The notes beneath the pieces were generated by a model. The model did not search any database. It had not been told where the DNA came from and saw only the letters and a list, made by a program, of their open reading frames with translations. A stretch of 64,000 nt of DNA, from NCBI RefSeq assembly GCF_001636405.1, contig NZ_KV440950.1, positions 953,712-1,017,711 on the forward strand, given 5' to 3'. Positions 1-9,300 of the stretch are shown piece by piece (the stretch's first letter is position 1; the number at the start of each line of letters is the position of its first letter). The stretch comes from Peribacillus frigoritolerans (GTDB taxonomy: Bacteria > Bacillota > Bacilli > Bacillales > DSM-1321). The translations under genes and the position numbers were made by a program.

Positions 1-1
1 G

Positions 2-1966
2 GTGTACTCGGAATCCAATGGCTGGGCGAAAATCAAAGCCAATGGAAAGGATGGATATGTAAGCACGAAATATCTATCTGCTACAAAGCCAGGAACGGGA
101 TCAACGGCAGTCACGCCAGAAAAAACGACGACGAAATATGTAAACGTGAGCTCTGGAACGCTCAATATGAGAAAAAGCGGATCGGAAAGCGCGAGTATAG
201 TCGCAAAGCTGTCAAAAGGAACGAAAGTGACGGTGTATTCGGAATCCAAAGGCTGGGCAAAGATCAAAGCCAATGGAAAAGACGGCCATGTCAGTACCAA
301 ATATCTATCGACAACAAAACCAGGAACGGGATCAACGGCAGTCACGCCAGAAAAAACGACGACGAAATATGTAAACGTGAGCTCTGGAACGCTCAATATG
401 AGAAAAAGCGGGTCGGAAAGCGCGAGCATAGTAGCAAAGCTGTCAAAAGGAACGGAAGTGACGGTCTATTCGGAATCCAAAGGCTGGGCGAAAATCAAGG
501 CAAATGGGAAGGATGGGTATGTCAGTACTGACTACCTCTCAACGACAAAGCCTGGAACGGGCTCCAAACCATCCATACCTGAAATAACGACAACCAAATA
601 TGTAAATGTCAGCTCGGGTTCGCTGAATATGCGGAATAAGCCGTCGGATAGTGCTTCCGTCATTGTGAAATTGGCAAGGGGTGTAGAGGTAGAAGTCATC
701 TCGGAATCAAATGGCTGGTCAAAAATTAAAGCGTATGGCGGAGAAGGTTATGTCAGTACGAAATATCTATCAGCAACGAAGCCAGGTTCTGTACCGGGAC
801 TGAATCCAGATGGAGAAGTAAATACATTGGTTAAATATGTAAGTGTAAGTGATGGCTCGAGTCTGAATATGCGTTCAGCAGCATCGGCTTCCGCTTCAAT
901 TATAGCCAAGCTTGTAAATAATACGACCGTAACGGTGTATTCAGAGTCTAATGGCTGGTCAAGAGTCACGGCCAATGGAAAAACCGGATATGTCAGTACG
1001 CAATATTTAACGGCCAAAGCACCGGAAGGTCCGGGAAGCTCGAATGGATCGATAATCAGGATCGATAAAGAGTATAATCTTACGATGGAAAAGATGGTTG
1101 AAATTCAAATGGCCGTAAACGGTCAGACGGATAAGAAGTATAAAACCTACATACGCGAAGATGGATTAACTTTAATCAATTCAACAAAAGGTACCGTTAA
1201 AGGAACCGGATGGCGTGTCAGGGGCGGAGCTGGATCGAATTATTGGGCAGTCGGCCCTGTAAGCAATTATCAATCATTGACCATTAAATCAAAAGTAAGG
1301 GGCTCTGACGGATATTATTGGTATGAGGTGGACTATAACAAGACATGGGTAAATGCCAGTCCGGAAGATATGGAATATAATCTTAACCCAAATAATTTCG
1401 TGAATGATCCAGTCCATTCATTCCAATTCGTCAAGCTCTCCCAAGTCACCAACATGAACGTTTCTGAAGTGAATGATAGAATCCTTTCAGGCAAAGGGAT
1501 ACTACAAGGCAAAGCGGCAACCTTCACTGCGGCAGGGGAAAAATACGGGGTCAATGAAATCTACCTGATTTCACATGCTTTGCTGGAGACCGGGAATGGC
1601 ACTTCTCCATTAGCGACTGGCGTAAAGGTGAACGGGAAAACGGTCTATAATATGTATGGAGTCGGGGCGTTTGACGGAACGGCGCTAAGCAGCGGCGCTC
1701 AATACGCCTATAATGCGGGCTGGTTCACCCCGGAAGCGGCCATCATAGGCGGTGCTGAATTCATCGCCAAAGGATATATCTCTGCTGGGCAGGACACGCT
1801 TTATAAAATGAGGTGGAATCCTACAGCTGCAGAGAAATATGGATATGCATCACACCAGTATGCGACTGATATTGGCTGGGCAACAAAACAAGTGAAACAG
1901 ATTTATAATTTATATAGTTTATTAGATTCATATAAATTGACGATTGAGGTTCCTAAGTATAAATAA
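2..1966 (+). CDS. SH3b-repeat cell-wall glucosaminidase (5' end cut by window)
   Basis: This is the C-terminal 654 residues of a secreted peptidoglycan hydrolase, probably an endo-beta-N-acetylglucosaminidase of the LytD type. The gene enters the window already open. The reading frame begins inside an SH3b module, so the true start and signal peptide lie upstream. It is followed by four full SH3b modules (about residues 40-340) of the form YVNVSSGTLNMR...GWAKIKANGKDGYVSTKYL. A further SH3-like wall-binding segment (about 345-480) precedes a glucosaminidase domain (about 490-640) in which LLETGNG around residue 529 carries the likely catalytic Glu. Two of the modules repeat with a 231-bp period and are almost identical at DNA level, a sign of recent duplication. 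A strong hairpin terminator follows. The family assignment is firm; linkage specificity is inferred. Confidence 0.88.
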   Translation: MYSESNGWAKIKANGKDGYVSTKYLSATKPGTGSTAVTPEKTTTKYVNVSSGTLNMRKSGSESASIVAKLSKGTKVTVYSESKGWAKIKANGKDGHVSTKYLSTTKPGTGSTAVTPEKTTTKYVNVSSGTLNMRKSGSESASIVAKLSKGTEVTVYSESKGWAKIKANGKDGYVSTDYLSTTKPGTGSKPSIPEITTTKYVNVSSGSLNMRNKPSDSASVIVKLARGVEVEVISESNGWSKIKAYGGEGYVSTKYLSATKPGSVPGLNPDGEVNTLVKYVSVSDGSSLNMRSAASASASIIAKLVNNTTVTVYSESNGWSRVTANGKTGYVSTQYLTAKAPEGPGSSNGSIIRIDKEYNLTMEKMVEIQMAVNGQTDKKYKTYIREDGLTLINSTKGTVKGTGWRVRGGAGSNYWAVGPVSNYQSLTIKSKVRGSDGYYWYEVDYNKTWVNASPEDMEYNLNPNNFVNDPVHSFQFVKLSQVTNMNVSEVNDRILSGKGILQGKAATFTAAGEKYGVNEIYLISHALLETGNGTSPLATGVKVNGKTVYNMYGVGAFDGTALSSGAQYAYNAGWFTPEAAIIGGAEFIAKGYISAGQDTLYKMRWNPTAAEKYGYASHQYATDIGWATKQVKQIYNLYSLLDSYKLTIEVPKYK

Positions 1967-1975
1967 GGAAATGGA

Positions 1976-2010
1976 AAAAAACACATGAGTCCGGCTCATG
2001 TGTTTTTTTT
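1976..2010. terminator. Intrinsic terminator between glucosaminidase and rrf2
   Basis: A 9-bp stem, ACACATGAG (1981-1989) with CTCATGTGT (1995-2003), is followed by eight T on the plus strand and preceded by a run of A. It can therefore serve both convergent genes. Confidence 0.9.
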
Positions 2011-2011
2011 G

Positions 2012-2446
2012 CTACTCAGTTTTATCCTTTTCCAGAATCCCCTTGACGACATCCTCGATCGTCACCACTCCCAACGCCTTTTCCAAGGCAAGTTCAGCAA
2101 CGGAAAAGATGGGTTCTATTGTATCTTGTATATTTCTTCCAACGGTGCATGCTGGATTAGGATTTTCATGAATTCCAAATAATTCTTTATCGGAGACAAT
2201 GTTGACAGCGTGATAAACATCGAGCAAAGTGATATCCGACAATTCCTTGGCCAATGTCGCTCCGGCGATACCCGGCCGAACATTCACTAAACCTGCATTC
2301 TTCAGCATGCCAGTGATTTTTCTGATTAAGGCTGGGTTGGTGTTTACACTTTTTGCAATAAAATCGGAAGTGTTAACGCCTTCTTTGTTTATTTCTAAAA
2401 GAGATAATATATGGATTCCTACGGAAAAGCGGGTACTGATGGACAT
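2012..2446 (-). CDS. Rrf2-family transcriptional regulator, YwnA/HypR-like
   Basis: This 144-residue protein is a DNA-binding repressor of the Rrf2 family. The winged-helix core is residues 1-65 and the dimerisation helix is 105-140. It lacks the three-cysteine Fe-S signature of IscR/NsrR. It has one cysteine, Cys100 in NPACTVG, near the position of the redox-sensing cysteine of HypR-type Rrf2 proteins. B. subtilis ywnA sits next to ywnB, and a YwnB-like gene lies 1.8 kb away here, beyond bdbDC. The gene's own promoter contains a TGTAA-N9-TTACA site that recurs before bdbD and before the ywnB-like gene, so autoregulation and control of both neighbours are likely. Family is certain; thiol sensing and targets are inferred. 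Confidence 0.85.
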   Translation of the reverse strand: MSISTRFSVGIHILSLLEINKEGVNTSDFIAKSVNTNPALIRKITGMLKNAGLVNVRPGIAGATLAKELSDITLLDVYHAVNIVSDKELFGIHENPNPACTVGRNIQDTIEPIFSVAELALEKALGVVTIEDVVKGILEKDKTE

Positions 2447-2482
2447 CTCTTTTTTCTCTCCTTTAAATCTCTATTCCTATAT

Positions 2483-2520
2483 AGTATAAATTATTTAACA
2501 TGTAATTCAAGTGGTTACAA
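2483..2520 (-). promoter_or_regulatory. rrf2 promoter with candidate Rrf2 operator
   Basis: On the minus strand, -35 TTGAAT (2505-2510) and -10 TATACT (2483-2488) are spaced 16 bp. The dyad TGTAA (2501-2505), nine bases, TTACA (2515-2519) overlaps the -35, as expected for an autorepressor. Confidence 0.6.
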
Positions 2521-2615
2521 GCTATAATGGCCTGCAAGAATAATATTTATCCATTAACCGTTTCCTTGTCAAGTCACGCCGTTGCTGCAAAGGCAAAAAT
2601 AAAAGGTATGTGTAA

Positions 2616-2671
2616 TTGACAAACAAGCATGGTGAAACTTATATTATAACGTGTAAATGAATCAGTTACAG
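2616..2671 (+). promoter_or_regulatory. bdbDC promoter with candidate Rrf2 operator
   Basis: -35 TTGACA (2616-2621) lies 18 bp from TATATT (2640-2645). A dyad TGTAA-N9-TTACA follows immediately (2652-2670), covering the expected start site. The arrangement is the same as before the YwnB-like gene at 4149-4204. Confidence 0.65.
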
Positions 2672-2758
2672 GTGAAAGGTAACAGGAAAGGGGGAACTGA
2701 AATCGGCCGCCATGGCTGGATAAGGAATCGACACAACTACAAGTGATGGAGGTATATG

Positions 2759-3451
2759 ATGGCTAATAAAAAAAAGGGTAATCAAAAACAATCTTCTGCA
2801 TTCACGTTTTGGATCATCGGATTAATCGCAGTAATCATTATTGGCTTTATATTTTTAGCAAATGGGAAAAAAGACGAAGATACAGCCGTTAATGAAATCG
2901 ATTATAAATCACAACCATATTTGGGAGAAAAATCGGCTCCTGTCCAAATAGTGGAATTTGGGGACTATAAATGTCCAGTCTGTAAGACATTCGAGAAGCA
3001 ATTCTTCCCTTCTATACAAAGTGAATTGATTGATACAGGAAAAGCGCAATTTTATTTCATGAATTATTCGTTCATTAATGTCGATTCAACCAGATCCGCT
3101 AAATTCGCGGAAAGTGTTTATCAGGAATTAGGCAATGAGACCTTTTGGGAATTTCATGAGCTTTTGTTCGATAAGCAGCCAGCTGACTTGAAATATGAAA
3201 AGGAAGATGTCTTTACGGACAAATTCTTGGAAGAAACATTGAAAGAAATCGCAAATGAGAAAGATGTGAAAAAAGTCGTTACCTCTTTTAAAGCCAAAAA
3301 GTCCGAGGACCAGTGGAACAAGGATATGGAGTTGGCCGATGAATTGGGCGTTACTGGAACACCTTCCTTATTTGTCAATGGCAAGAAGTTTGAAGGAAAT
3401 ACAATCGATGATTTAGTGAAAATGGTTGATGATGCAGCGAAGGAGAAATAG
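2759..3451 (+). CDS. bdbD: Membrane-anchored thiol-disulfide oxidoreductase BdbD (DsbA-like)
   Basis: BdbD introduces disulfide bonds into exported proteins on the outer face of the membrane and is reoxidised by BdbC. The protein has about 230 residues. A Lys-rich N-terminus and a membrane segment (about 16-34) anchor a DsbA/thioredoxin domain with the active site CPVC at residues 72-75 and the cis-Pro loop TGTPSLFV near 198-205. Two ATG codons are adjacent (2756 and 2759). The GGAGG at 2748-2752 is better spaced for 2759. bdbC starts 2 bases after its stop, so the two are co-transcribed. The promoter carries a candidate Rrf2 operator, which would place disulfide formation under thiol-stress control. 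Confidence 0.9.
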   Translation: MANKKKGNQKQSSAFTFWIIGLIAVIIIGFIFLANGKKDEDTAVNEIDYKSQPYLGEKSAPVQIVEFGDYKCPVCKTFEKQFFPSIQSELIDTGKAQFYFMNYSFINVDSTRSAKFAESVYQELGNETFWEFHELLFDKQPADLKYEKEDVFTDKFLEETLKEIANEKDVKKVVTSFKAKKSEDQWNKDMELADELGVTGTPSLFVNGKKFEGNTIDDLVKMVDDAAKEK

Positions 3452-3453
3452 TG

Positions 3454-3864
3454 ATGAACAAGCCTCTATTATTTTCTTGGATCCTGTCCATCATCGCCAC
3501 TGCCGGAAGTCTCTACTTTAGTGAGATTCTACATTATGTACCCTGCACCTTTTGTTGGTACCAAAGGATCTTGATGTACCCGCTCGTCATCTTATTGGGC
3601 CGGGCATTTTATGAACAGGACCTGAAAATCTATCGATACATCCTCCCATTATCGATTTTGGGCATGGCGGTGTCAGGGTATCACTATAGTCTGCAAAAAA
3701 TTCCAGCACTACAGCATTTCGAAATGTGCCAAAGCGGTGTTCCCTGCTCAGGTGAGTATATAAATTGGCTAGGATTCATCACGATCCCGTTTTTGTCATT
3801 CATTGCCTTTACGCTCATCACAATCTGCATGGCACTGCTAATGAAAAAGAAAACCAGCATGTAA
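3454..3864 (+). CDS. bdbC: Disulfide oxidoreductase BdbC (DsbB-like)
   Basis: This 136-residue, four-helix quinone-coupled membrane protein reoxidises BdbD. Both expected cysteine pairs are present: Cys31-Thr-Phe-Cys34 after the first helix, followed by the family-typical WYQR, and Cys92/Cys98 in the second external loop (MCQSGVPCSGEYINW). Length fits BdbC. An in-frame GTG at 3451 overlaps the bdbD stop, but ATG 3454 lies 8 bases after an AGGAG-like sequence and is preferred. The gene is second in the bdbDC operon and is followed by a perfect 10-bp terminator hairpin. Confidence 0.92.
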   Translation: MNKPLLFSWILSIIATAGSLYFSEILHYVPCTFCWYQRILMYPLVILLGRAFYEQDLKIYRYILPLSILGMAVSGYHYSLQKIPALQHFEMCQSGVPCSGEYINWLGFITIPFLSFIAFTLITICMALLMKKKTSM

Positions 3865-3869
3865 TGAAG

Positions 3870-3901
3870 CGCACCATTCTAAAAGGAATGGTGCGTTTTT
3901 A
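3870..3901 (+). terminator. Terminator of bdbDC
   Basis: A perfect 10-bp stem CGCACCATTC (3870-3879) / GAATGGTGCG (3886-3895) with a 6-base loop is followed by a T run. Confidence 0.92.
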
Positions 3902-3904
3902 TTT

Positions 3905-4135
3905 ATATCGGATGAAAATATCGATGAAACTGCGGATATATCATCAAAAATCGGATTAATCGACGAAAAACAGCAATATATCAGCGAAAATCAGGATATA
4001 TCTCCGAAAATTGCAATATATAGACGAAGCAGCGGATATATCAGCGAAAATCGGACTATATCGACGAAAAACAGCAATATATCAGCGAAAATCGAATTAT
4101 ATCTCCGAAACAGCGGATATATCTCCGAAACACCT
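3905..4135. repeat. Tandem degenerate 20-21 bp repeat, about 12 units
   Basis: This intergenic stretch is built from about twelve copies of a unit close to ATATATCAGCGAAAATCGG. The core TATATC-NN-CGAAAA is kept and the period is almost constant at 20 or 21 bases, two turns of the helix. The varying period rotates the reading frame, no start codon with an SD serves it, and it lies between a terminator and a promoter, so it is not a gene. There are no spacers, so it is not a CRISPR array. Confidence 0.85.
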
Positions 4136-4148
4136 CTAAATAAAAAAG

Positions 4149-4204
4149 TTGACAAATCATTAACCTGTAACTTATATTATTACATGTAAGTAAATTAGTT
4201 ACAA
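4149..4204 (+). promoter_or_regulatory. Promoter of ywnB-like gene with two candidate Rrf2 operators
   Basis: -35 TTGACA (4149-4154) lies 18 bp from TATATT (4173-4178). Two copies of TGTAA-N9-TTACA overlap: one across the -10 (4166-4184) and one just downstream (4185-4203). They share a TTACATGTAA palindrome. The downstream copy aligns with the sites before rrf2 and bdbD. Confidence 0.65.
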
Positions 4205-4241
4205 TTAATATTTCAAAAACAATATATAGGAGGAATGTAAA

Positions 4242-4883
4242 ATGAAAATCGGTATTATTGGTGCGAGCGGAAAAGCTGGAAGTCTGATTTTAAAGGAAGC
4301 ATTGACTAGGGGACATGAAGTTACGGCCATTGTCAGGGATGAAGCTAGAGTCCAAATTCAAGGAGCTTCCGTATTGGAAAAAGACGTATTCGATCTGAAA
4401 GCAGAAGATATTAAAGAATTCGATGTTGTAGTGAATGCATTTGGCGCTGCTCCGGGGAAAGAACATCTGCATGTGGACGCAGGAAAAATCTTGATTGAAG
4501 CAATGAAAGGCGCTCCACAAACGAAACTGATCGTTGTTGGCGGAGCTGGAAGCCTTTTTGTTGACGAAGCAAAAACAATTCGTGTCCTGGATACGCCTGA
4601 GTTTCCTAAAGAATACTTTGCAACAGCGTTTAATCAATCCAAGAACCTTGGAGATCTGCAAAACGCCACTGACATACAATGGACCTTCATCAGCCCTTCC
4701 GCCTTCTTTGATCCGCAAGGAAATAGAACAGGCGGGTATAAACTGGGTAAAGACAACCTTCTTGTAAACTCGAAGGGCGAAAGCTATGTAAGTTATGCCG
4801 ATTTTGCCCTAGCAGTACTTGATGAAATTGAAAATCCGCAGCACATCAACCAGCGCTTTACCGTTGTTGCCGAAGCTGAATGA
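4242..4883 (+). CDS. NAD(P)-binding atypical SDR reductase, YwnB-like
   Basis: This is a 213-residue cytosolic protein of the NAD(P)H-binding NmrA/SDR-a type. The Rossmann glycine motif GASGKAG occupies residues 7-13. VVNAFGAAP (near 67) and VVGGAGSLFVD (near 100) are typical of YwnB-like and flavin-reductase-like proteins. The start has an AGGAGG about 8 bases upstream. In B. subtilis ywnB neighbours ywnA. Here the two are separated by bdbDC, but all three units carry the same operator. The substrate is unknown; a role in reducing quinones or other electrophiles is an inference from the regulator type. Confidence 0.82.
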   Translation: MKIGIIGASGKAGSLILKEALTRGHEVTAIVRDEARVQIQGASVLEKDVFDLKAEDIKEFDVVVNAFGAAPGKEHLHVDAGKILIEAMKGAPQTKLIVVGGAGSLFVDEAKTIRVLDTPEFPKEYFATAFNQSKNLGDLQNATDIQWTFISPSAFFDPQGNRTGGYKLGKDNLLVNSKGESYVSYADFALAVLDEIENPQHINQRFTVVAEAE

Positions 4884-4890
4884 TTTAGTG

Positions 4891-4920
4891 ACGTCTCTCC
4901 TCTGGGGTGACGTTTTTTTT
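4891..4920 (+). terminator. Terminator of ywnB-like gene
   Basis: A 10-bp stem with one mismatch (4891-4900 / 4904-4913) is followed by eight T. Confidence 0.75.
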
Positions 4921-5284
4921 ACGATAGTAACTTCTGAATCGACGCAGACTCGCCAAGTAAGACCGTTGATGTATATTTCATCGCTGATGAGGATCAAAGA
5001 GCCGACGGTGGGCACCGATAGGGAAGAAGCCGAGCGGAAATTGAAGAAGGTGAGATGATCAATAATTGATAAGTCTTTTGATCTATGAGCTGTAAGTAAG
5101 GAAATAAGGCCTTTTCCTTAAAAATCGGGGAAAGGCCTTAAATATTTTGGTTGCGTTTACAAATGAAGGAATTTTTTCTGTTAATATATTTACAAAAAGA
5201 GAGTCTATGTTACTATAAAAAGGATGATTCAGAAAAAAATGGGTTGTTTTGTTGATTTATCCTAATATGAAGGAGTTACAAAGA
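4921..5284. other. Gene-free gap with hairpin and gtaB promoter
   Basis: No convincing gene is present here. A short stretch near 4960-5060 encodes acidic, charged peptide in one frame and may be the residue of a decayed gene. A 12-bp stem AAGGCCTTTTCC (5106-5117) / GGGAAAGGCCTT (5128-5139) lies midway and lacks a good T run. A promoter-like pair TTTACA (5189-5194) and TACTAT (5211-5216), spaced 16 bp, precedes gtaB. Confidence 0.5.
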
Positions 5285-6172
5285 ATGAAAAAAGTTAAAA
5301 AGGCCATTATACCTGCAGCGGGATTGGGAACCAGATTCTTGCCCGCAACGAAGGCTATGCCTAAAGAAATGCTGCCAATAGTCGATAAACCAACTATACA
5401 ATATATTATAGAAGAAGCCGTGAAAGCGGGAATTGAAGATATAATCATTGTCACAGGAAAGAACAAACGAGCGATAGAGGATCATTTTGATAATGCGTAC
5501 GAACTAGAGAATAACTTAAGTGAAAAAGGGAAATTCGATTTATTAGAGAAGGTGCGATACCCATCCAATTTGGCTAATATCCATTACATTAGGCAAAAAG
5601 AACCGCGAGGCCTCGGACATGCTGTTTGGTGTGCACGTAACTTTATTGGTGATGAGCCATTTGCCGTCCTTTTAGGCGATGATATCGTGGAAAGCGATGT
5701 GCCCTCCTTGCGTCAATTGATCAACGAATATGATGCGACAGGTTCGTCCATCATTGGTGTGCAGCCGGTGAATGAGAGCGAAACACATAGATATGGCATC
5801 ATCGACCCGCTTACGCAAGATGGCAGGAGATACGAAGTGAACCGTTTCGTCGAAAAACCAAAACAAGGAACGGCACCATCCAACTTAGCCATAATGGGAA
5901 GATACATACTGACTCCGGAAATATTCGATTTCCTGGCCAAGCAGGAAACAGGGGCTGGCGGTGAAATCCAGTTAACGGATGCCATCCAAAAACTGAATGA
6001 AATCCAAAGTGTCTTCGCTTATGATTTTGAAGGGAAACGCTATGATGTCGGGGTTGTCGATGGCTTTGTGAAAACGACAATTGAATTTGCCCTGCAACGT
6101 CCCGATTTAAGAGACGACATTTTAAAAGTAATGGAAAATATCCTCGAAATGCACAAGGCAGTGGATAAGTGA
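5285..6172 (+). CDS. gtaB: UTP-glucose-1-phosphate uridylyltransferase
   Basis: GtaB/GalU makes UDP-glucose from UTP and glucose-1-phosphate, feeding teichoic acid glucosylation, glycolipid and exopolysaccharide synthesis. The 295-residue protein has the nucleotidyltransferase signature [17 protein letters not shown] at the N-terminus, LLGDDI, the FVEKP lysine region and [10 protein letters not shown], all typical of the family. An upstream in-frame start at 5249 is rejected because AGGAG at 5271-5275 is correctly placed only for ATG 5285. It heads a group with a CDP-glycerol/glycosyl transferase and galE, so its UDP-glucose probably goes into a surface polymer. Confidence 0.95.
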   Translation: MKKVKKAIIPAAGLGTRFLPATKAMPKEMLPIVDKPTIQYIIEEAVKAGIEDIIIVTGKNKRAIEDHFDNAYELENNLSEKGKFDLLEKVRYPSNLANIHYIRQKEPRGLGHAVWCARNFIGDEPFAVLLGDDIVESDVPSLRQLINEYDATGSSIIGVQPVNESETHRYGIIDPLTQDGRRYEVNRFVEKPKQGTAPSNLAIMGRYILTPEIFDFLAKQETGAGGEIQLTDAIQKLNEIQSVFAYDFEGKRYDVGVVDGFVKTTIEFALQRPDLRDDILKVMENILEMHKAVDK

Positions 6173-6212
6173 TCTTTTAATTTAATAGAGTAATTAGTTT
6201 AGAAAAAATCTC

Positions 6213-6244
6213 CAACTATTGATCATTCATAGTTGTTATTTTTG
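6213..6244 (+). terminator. Possible weak terminator after gtaB
   Basis: A 7-bp stem CAACTAT (6213-6219) / ATAGTTG (6229-6235) is followed by a T-rich stretch. Confidence 0.5.
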
Positions 6245-6309
6245 GTTACTGAAATGCAAACAAAATTTTGAATGGTGAATATAAATCCATAAAAGGGGAT
6301 GCCTATTTA

Positions 6310-9300
6310 GTGAATAAGAAGGTAATAAAAAGAAAAGTCGATTTCCTTAAACAGCCTATTGTTAATTTCCTATTAAAGGAAAATCATCAGCGTGTAAATA
6401 GATATGCAAAGTACTATGAGAAATTAAGCATTCAAAAAAACACCATTCTATATGAGAGCCGTGATGGAAACAGTATGACCGACAGTCCATACGCGATGTT
6501 TAAATATATGCTGGAAAATCAGGACTATCAAGATTTTGTGCACATTTGGTCCATCCAGGATTTCAGTGTCCTCTCAGGTGTAATGGCGAAGTATAAGGAT
6601 ATGCCGAATGTTCAATTTGTTCAACGTAATTCAAAGGAATATTTAAAGTGGTTGGCAACTAGTGAGTATTTAATCAATAATTCCACATTCCAGTCTTTCT
6701 TCATCCCTAAAAGCGATCAGATTTACATCAATACCTGGCATGGAACGCCCCTTAAGAATATGGGCTTTGATATACCCGGTAACCCTTCGGTCTCTCAAAA
6801 CGTGGTCAGGAACTTCTTGAGTGCAGATTTCATTTTGAGCCCTAATGCCCATACTACCAACATATTTACACATAGCTATAAGTTAAATGGATTGTATAAA
6901 GGTGTAATAATAGAAGAAGGATATCCAAGGATTGATTTGACGCTGAATACGAATCCGGGGGAGTATAAGGATTATTTAAGGACCCTGGGTTTGAAAATCA
7001 GTGATGCTAAGGAAAATATTTTATATGCCCCGACTTGGAAGGGGACGAACCTTGCCAAGGTGGATAATGATCTTCTTCAAATCATTGCTGATATTCATTA
7101 TTTACAAAGTCAAATCGGTGAACAATATAACTTATTAATTAAGGTGCATCCATTTCTATATAAAGAAGCGGCCAAGCATTCAGAAATCAAGGATCGACTA
7201 ATACCAGACCATGTGGATACAAATGAATTGCTTGCTGCAGTCGATTTGCTTATCACGGATTATTCCAGCATTTTCTTTGATTACCTTGTTACCGATAAGC
7301 CCATTCTATTTTACACTTGGGATACGGACGTTTATGCAGAGCAAAGGGGACAATATCTCCAAAATGACGAACTTCCGGGACCCATGCTTTTTAACTCAAA
7401 AGAATTGGCGCTAGCCATTAAAGATATTAAAGATGTGAAATTGAGATATTCCGATAAATATAAAAAAATGCAGGAAAAGTTCACGAACCATGAGGATGGA
7501 AAAGTAACAGAGAGAATAGTCAAAAATATATTCAATAAGTCTACGAAACAACTAAACACAATTACCGGGCTTGATTCCGCAAAGGAAAAAATATTAATTT
7601 ATCCGGGCGGTTTGAGGGATAACGGGATTACATCCTCTTTCCTTAACTTAATGAATAATATTGATTATGATAAATATGATGTCAGCTGTTTTACGGCCAC
7701 TCCTCACTCATACGAGGTTTTGAAAAATATGGGCAAGGTTAATAAGAATGTGCGTTTTCTATTCAAACCTGGCTTGCCTGTTTATAACATATTGGAAGTC
7801 TATAAAGATAAATTCATCCATAACAGAGGGGAAAGAGGTTTCTTAGGGAAGAAGCTTTACCCGGAAAATGCCTATATTAGAGAGCATGCACGTTTATTCG
7901 GCAAAACAAAGTTTGATTTTGTTATCGATTTTAGCGGTTATAGCCATTATTGGGCTAAATATCTGCTTGCGGCGGATGCAAAAAAGAAAGTTTGTTATAT
8001 GCATAATGATTTGCTTTCTGATAGTGAACGCATCATTAACGGAAAGAGACCGCACCGGATTAATCTAAGGGGGATTTTTTCGGTATACAATCGATTTGAT
8101 AAACTGGTAAGCGTGTCTGAGGGAACGATGGAATTAAACCGAAAGAATCTATTGGAGTATGCAGACTTCGATAAATTTGATTATGTAATGAATTCCATCA
8201 ACCCGGATAAAATCCTTCAAATCGAGTCAAATGAGCCTAAAGGTAGTGAAAATGATGAAAAGGCGATGATCACAGAAAACTTCAAAGCGAGGGCGATTTT
8301 AAGGGATGTCAAGGATAATCCTGTTTGGAATACCCTTCCGGGAATTTCGAATGCCGCTCAATTTCCATTGGAAGAACGATTTGAAGGTGCTGAAATCGTG
8401 ATTTCGAGGAAAAACCATGCTGATCAAAAGACTTTTTATAAATTCAGTCATGACAATCAAATGATAGGCTGGATTAGTGAAGAAGCTGTGGAGCTGCTGC
8501 CAGACAGCATCATTTATGAAAAAGAAGTGGACAAAGTGGCAAGGCTAGTGAGACCTCGATCGAACTATATTTGGTCCTTGCCGTATAAAGTTGAAGGAAC
8601 GTACAAAGTTTCCGGCAGTCATGATTTTAAAGGGATCATTGTAAAAGTCGATAGGGAAGCAAAAACCCAGCATTCGATTTATAGCAGAATATCAGTAAAA
8701 GACAAGACCATAGGCTGGATAGATAATTCGGCTTTATCCGTGCTTGAACATTGTACAATCAATGAAGACATGAGCTATAATGACAAGCTGCAAATCATGA
8801 TGAAAAGAAAATATATAATATCGCGAAACTATAAAAACAATAAAAAGTTCATCGATAAGATCGAGAATAGAACGCTGAAGGAAATAAACACCGGTAATCA
8901 GAAGTACGGTAAAATAACCAACCCGGAAGATCATACAATCTGGACGAAGGCATATCCGAACTACAAGGCTAAAAGAGTGAGCAAGGCAATCGACTTTGAA
9001 GGGCAAATCGTCAGAATCATCAAGTATAATAGAACCAACAAAGGCGGCTATTACCTTTTCGAGATAGACAATAAGATAATAGGCTGGCTAAATACTAGAG
9101 CATTTGAAATGATAGAAGAGCCAATGGTGTTAAAGGAACGGGAAGTGCGCGGCACTGCCGAAATTAAATTAGGCGATTATCATATATGGGATAAGCCTTA
9201 TGGGCTGCAAGATGCCATGGTCTTGGAAAATGGGCCAACCTTTAATGGCCGGATCGTTGAATTCGATAAAGAAGCGGTTACTCAACTTGGCACATATGCC

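Noticed and set aside
3765-3959. 64-codon frame overlapping the bdbC end
   Set aside because: It runs through the bdbDC terminator into the 20-bp tandem repeat and lacks an SD.
3905-4135. CRISPR array
   Set aside because: Units adjoin without spacers of constant length and are degenerate; no cas genes are present.
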